64,000 nt of DNA. Origin: Nocardioides sp. HDW12B. Its GTDB lineage: Bacteria; Actinomycetota; Actinomycetes; Propionibacteriales; Nocardioidaceae. How positions within the stretch are numbered: position 1 is the first letter of the stretch; each line of letters opens with the position of its first letter. The translations under genes and the position numbers were made by a program. Shown one piece after another: positions 60,943-64,000 of this stretch. Location: assembly GCF_011299595.1 (NCBI RefSeq), contig NZ_CP049867.1:3782001-3846000 (forward strand). The letters are read 5' to 3'. The notes below the pieces were generated by a model that did not search any database, was not told where the DNA came from, and saw only the letters and a program-made list of their open reading frames with translations.

Positions 60943-62535
60943 ATGAGCACGCACGACATCGACCAGTTCGGCACCGCCATCGGCCACGACGAGGAGGCCG
61001 TGGTCATCATCGGCTCCGGCGCCGGCGGCGGCACCGTGGCCTACGAGCTGACCCAGCGCGGCATCCCCTGCGTGGTGCTGGAGGCCGGCCCGTTCCTCAA
61101 GCCCGAGGACTACGAGAACGACGAGTGGGCCGCGTTCAACCAGATGGCCTGGCTCGACAACCGCACCGCGTCCGGCGGCTACCGCGTCAGCAAGGACTTC
61201 CCCAACCTGCCGGCGTGGATCGTCAAGGCCGTCGGCGGCTCGACCACCCACTGGTCCGGCGCCACCCCGCGCTTCCGGTCCTACGAGTTCAAGACGAAGT
61301 CGTACTACGGCGACATCGAGGGCGCGAACCTCCTCGACTGGCCGATCGACCTCGACACGTTGGCGCCGTACTACGACGCCGCCGAGAAGGCGATCGGCTC
61401 GACCCACCGCCACGGCCGCCCCGCGCTGCCGGCCAACAACAACTACAAGGTGTTCGCCAACGGGGCGGAGAAGGTCGGCTACAAGTTCTACGCGACCGGC
61501 CCCTACGGCACGAACGCAGAGCCGTACGACGGCCGCCCCGCCTCGATCCAGGACGGCTTCAACTTCCAGGGCGACAAGTCCACCGCGAAGTGGAGCACCG
61601 CCGTCCGCGAGGTCCCGCGGGCCCTGGAGACCGGCAAGCTCGACCTGCGCGCCAGCGCCCACGCCGTCCAGGTCACCCACGACGCGCAGGGTCGCGCCAA
61701 CGGCGTGCTCTACCTCGACAAGGCCGGCAACCTGCACCGCCAGGCCGCGAAGGTCGTGTGCGTGGCCGGCAACTCGATCGAGTCGCCGCGCCTGCTGCTC
61801 ATGAGCGCCAGCAGCCTGCACCCGAACGGCCTGGCCAACTCCTCGGGCCAGGTGGGCCGCAACTACATGCGCCACACCACCGGCTCGGTCTACGCCCGCT
61901 TCGACTCGCCGGTCCACATGTACCGCGGCGAGACGATGGCCGGGATCATCGCCGACGAGGCGCGGCTCGACACGTCGCGCGGCTTCGCCGGCGGCTACTA
62001 CATGGAGACGCTGTCCCTCGGGCCGGCCTTCCTGGCCGCGTTCGCCGACCCCGGCGAGTGGGGCCCCGGCTTCACCGAGGTCATGGACGCCTACGAGAAC
62101 ACCGCCGGCATGTGGGTGGTGGGCGAGGACCTGCCGCAGGAGACCAACCGGGTCACGCTCAACCCCGGCCTCAAGGACCAGTGGGGCCTGCCCGCCCCCG
62201 ACGTGTCGTTCAACGACCACCCCAACGACGTGGCGATGCGCGAGCACGGCTACGGCCGCGCCGACATGCTCTACGAGGCCGTGGGCGCGGTCGGCACCCA
62301 CCACACCCCGCCGTACCCGGCGACGCACAACCTCGGCACCTGCCGGATGAGCGCGCGCCCGGAGGACGGTGTCGTGGGGGCGTACGGTGAGGCGCACGAC
62401 GTACCGGGCCTGTTCGTGAGCGACGGCTCGGTCATGACGACCGGTGCAGCGGCGAACCCGACGCTGACCATCGTCGCGCTGGCGATCCGGCAGGCCGAGC
62501 ACATCGCCGACCGGCTCGGGAAGGGTGAGCTCTGA
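60943..62535 (+). CDS. GMC family oxidoreductase (FAD)
   Basis: 530 residues. FAD motif VVIIGSGAGGGTVAYELTQ, GMC signature GGSTTHWSGATPRFR, AGNSIESPRLLLMS, and C-terminal HNLGTCRMSARPEDGV with VSDGSVMTTGAAANPTLTI. Closest in layout to gluconate/sugar dehydrogenase large subunits. Oxidises an alcohol or sugar, passing electrons to an acceptor. GAAGGAGA precedes ATG 60943. Its stop overlaps the next start (CTGA). Confidence 0.93.
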   Translation: MSTHDIDQFGTAIGHDEEAVVIIGSGAGGGTVAYELTQRGIPCVVLEAGPFLKPEDYENDEWAAFNQMAWLDNRTASGGYRVSKDFPNLPAWIVKAVGGSTTHWSGATPRFRSYEFKTKSYYGDIEGANLLDWPIDLDTLAPYYDAAEKAIGSTHRHGRPALPANNNYKVFANGAEKVGYKFYATGPYGTNAEPYDGRPASIQDGFNFQGDKSTAKWSTAVREVPRALETGKLDLRASAHAVQVTHDAQGRANGVLYLDKAGNLHRQAAKVVCVAGNSIESPRLLLMSASSLHPNGLANSSGQVGRNYMRHTTGSVYARFDSPVHMYRGETMAGIIADEARLDTSRGFAGGYYMETLSLGPAFLAAFADPGEWGPGFTEVMDAYENTAGMWVVGEDLPQETNRVTLNPGLKDQWGLPAPDVSFNDHPNDVAMREHGYGRADMLYEAVGAVGTHHTPPYPATHNLGTCRMSARPEDGVVGAYGEAHDVPGLFVSDGSVMTTGAAANPTLTIVALAIRQAEHIADRLGKGEL

Positions 62536-64000
62536 ACCTCCTCGACACCCAGGCCCGACGGGCGCTCGGTGACCTCACCTGCGAGGTCACCGAGCGCCCG
62601 CTCGATCTGCTGGCCCGCGCCCACGACGCCTCCCACTACCTGCTGCACCCGCAGGCGGTCGCGATCCCGCGCGGCGCGGACCAGGTCGCGGAGGTCATGC
62701 GCGCCTGCACCCGTCTCGGCGTCCCGCTGACGCTGCGCGGCGGGGGTACGTCGCTCTCGGGGCAGGCCGTGACCGACAGCGTGCTGGTCGACACCCGCAC
62801 CCACTTCCAGGGCGTCGAGGTCCTCGACGACGGCGCCCGGGTCCGCGTCGAGCCGGGCGTCACCGTGCGCGCGGTCAACAACCGGCTGGCGCCGTACCGG
62901 CGTCGGCTGGGGCCGGACCCGGCGAGCGAGCTGGCCTGCACCATCGGCGGCGTCATCGCCAACAACTCCTCCGGCATGCAGTGCGGCACGGAGCTCAACA
63001 CCTACCGGACGCTGGAGTCGATGGTGCTGGTGCTGGCCTCCGGCACCGTCGTCGACTCCGTGCGCCCCGACGCCGACGCGCTGCTGCGCGCCGCCGAGCC
63101 CGAGCTGTACGCCGGGCTGACCGGTCTGCGCGACCGCGTGCGCTCCGACGCCGGGTCGGTGGCGACGCTGGAGCGGCTGTTCAGCTTCAAGAACACGATG
63201 GGCTACGGGCTCAACGCGCTGCTCGACCACGACGACCCGGTCGAGATGCTGGTGCGCCTGGCCATCGGCTCGGAGGGCACTCTCGGGTTCGTGGCGTCCG
63301 CGGTCTTCCGCACCGTCGAGGTGCTGCCCCAGGTGGCAACCGGGCTGCTGGTCTTCCCTGACCTGCACGCCGCGGCGGCCTCCGTCGAGGCGATCGTGGC
63401 GACCGGGGTGGCGACCGCCGAGCTGCTCGACGCCCAGTCGCTGCGGGTGGCCCAGGCCGACCCGAAGTGCCCGCCGGCCATCCGCGGCGTCCGCCTGGCC
63501 GAGCAGGCCGCGCTGCTCGTCGAGCTGCAGGCCCGCGAGGCCGACGAGCTGGCCGGGATGCAGGACGCGGCGGTGCGCGCCTTCGGGTCGCTGCCGCTGG
63601 AGACCGAGGCCGCGATGACGACCGACGCCGCCGAGCGCGCCGGGCTGTGGACGACCCGCAAGGGCCTCTACTCCGCGGTCGCCGGCGCCCGCCCGCTGGG
63701 CACCAGCGCGCTGCTGGAGGACGTGGCCGTCCCGGTCGCCGAGCTCGGCGACCTCAGCCAGAGCCTGGTGAAGCTGTTCGACGCGCACGGCTACGAGGGA
63801 TCGGTCATCTTCGGCCACGCCCGCGACGGCAACCTGCACTTCATGCTCAACGAGGACTTCGGCTCGCCGGACAAGCTCGAGCGCTACGAGGCGTTCACCA
63901 TGGAGATGGTCGACCTCGTGCTCGGCCTCGGCGGCACGCTCAAGGCCGAGCACGGCACCGGGCGGATCATGGCGCCCTTCGTCGAGCGGCAGTACGGCGC
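62532..64000 (+). CDS. FAD-binding oxidoreductase (GlcD/YdiJ-like), partial
   Basis: 489 residues visible; runs past the window end. VAO-type FAD domain (TLRGGGTSLSGQAVTDSVLV, TIGGVIANNSSGMQCGTELN, AIGSEGTLGFVASAVF) and the FAD-oxidase C domain (FGHARDGNLHFMLNEDFG, LKAEHGTGR). Probably a 2-hydroxyacid dehydrogenase; a C-terminal Fe-S domain would be outside the window. Only CTG 62532 can serve as start: the frame closes with TGA at 62526, and there is no in-frame ATG/GTG/TTG until well inside the FAD domain. The CTG overlaps the GMC stop. Confidence 0.88.
   Translation, partial: MNLLDTQARRALGDLTCEVTERPLDLLARAHDASHYLLHPQAVAIPRGADQVAEVMRACTRLGVPLTLRGGGTSLSGQAVTDSVLVDTRTHFQGVEVLDDGARVRVEPGVTVRAVNNRLAPYRRRLGPDPASELACTIGGVIANNSSGMQCGTELNTYRTLESMVLVLASGTVVDSVRPDADALLRAAEPELYAGLTGLRDRVRSDAGSVATLERLFSFKNTMGYGLNALLDHDDPVEMLVRLAIGSEGTLGFVASAVFRTVEVLPQVATGLLVFPDLHAAAASVEAIVATGVATAELLDAQSLRVAQADPKCPPAIRGVRLAEQAALLVELQAREADELAGMQDAAVRAFGSLPLETEAAMTTDAAERAGLWTTRKGLYSAVAGARPLGTSALLEDVAVPVAELGDLSQSLVKLFDAHGYEGSVIFGHARDGNLHFMLNEDFGSPDKLERYEAFTMEMVDLVLGLGGTLKAEHGTGRIMAPFVERQYG
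62560..62599 (+). repeat. Perfect inverted repeat inside the FAD oxidoreductase start region
   Basis: GGGCGCTCGGTGACCTC (62560-62576), six bases, exact complement (62583-62599): 17 of 17 pairs. It encodes part of the N-terminus (RALGDLTCEVTERPLD), so it is coding and a potential mRNA hairpin close to the start. Confidence 0.85.

Noticed and set aside
62560-62599. Rho-independent terminator between the GMC and FAD oxidoreductase genes
   Set aside because: The hairpin lies inside conserved coding sequence (GD..CEVTERPLDLLARAHDAS), with no T-tract, and the frame continues through it.

Overview
The window is chromosomal DNA from a very GC-rich actinobacterium. Third codon positions are almost all G or C, GTG starts are common, and many genes look leaderless. 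Gene order points to the family Nocardioidaceae (Nocardioides-like). The block murJ / DUF6049 / cca, then padR-ino1 / ponA / GT87 / rpsF-ssb-rpsR-rplI / dnaB follows the same order as the origin-proximal region of mycobacteria, so this is probably near, but not at, oriC. No rRNA, tRNA, CRISPR array, prophage or complete insertion sequence was seen.

Layout. 1-7.2 kb: cell-envelope and RNA-processing core (a pseudokinase, murJ, a DUF6049 secreted protein, and divergent cca). 7.2-14.2 kb: a YCII protein with an ECF42-like sigma factor, an AIM24 protein, an MFS transporter, and two multi-pass membrane proteins, one with a zinc ribbon interrupted by a 12-bp tandem repeat. 14.3-22.2 kb: ino1-padR, ponA, a GT87 glycosyltransferase, alanine racemase-like protein and FemX. 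22.3-25.3 kb: a lipoprotein, a frameshifted AbiEi/DUF559-type gene bracketed by inverted copies of a palindromic element, and nfo. 25.4-27.4 kb: rpsF-ssb-rpsR-rplI. 27.5-32.8 kb: an HTH-less TetR remnant, a membrane protein, a MATE exporter, a 504-bp intergenic region rich in DnaA boxes, and dnaB carrying a 145-residue class 3 mini-intein in its Walker A motif.

32.9-43.9 kb: a heliorhodopsin operon (heliorhodopsin, SRPBCC protein, lipoprotein) divergent from a nucleoside deaminase and an Fpg/Nei glycosylase; a DUF6624 lipoprotein; a small methyltransferase; a two-component system; two ion transporters; deaD; a small zinc-ribbon protein. 44.1-52.4 kb: a four-gene oxidative demethylation cluster (Rieske oxygenase, its reductase, a DgcA-like flavoenzyme, a sarcosine-oxidase-like flavoenzyme) with a divergent LysR regulator, followed by an MBL hydrolase and a rhodanese. 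This set would suit stepwise N-demethylation of a betaine such as glycine betaine. 52.4-64 kb: EamA/LysR pair, AI-2E exporter, TspO-like protein, small membrane proteins, monooxygenases, MOSC protein, a frameshifted F420-type reductase, an IclR regulator, and a small-subunit / GMC oxidoreductase / FAD oxidoreductase operon running off the window end.

Strongest leads: the class 3 intein plus an atypical codon island at the second, empty intein site of dnaB; the DnaA-box cluster upstream of dnaB; the heliorhodopsin operon; a uniform leaderless module (a -10 hexamer with A2 and T6, six or seven bases, then ATG/GTG) at about 20 genes; and a family of intergenic palindromic elements.
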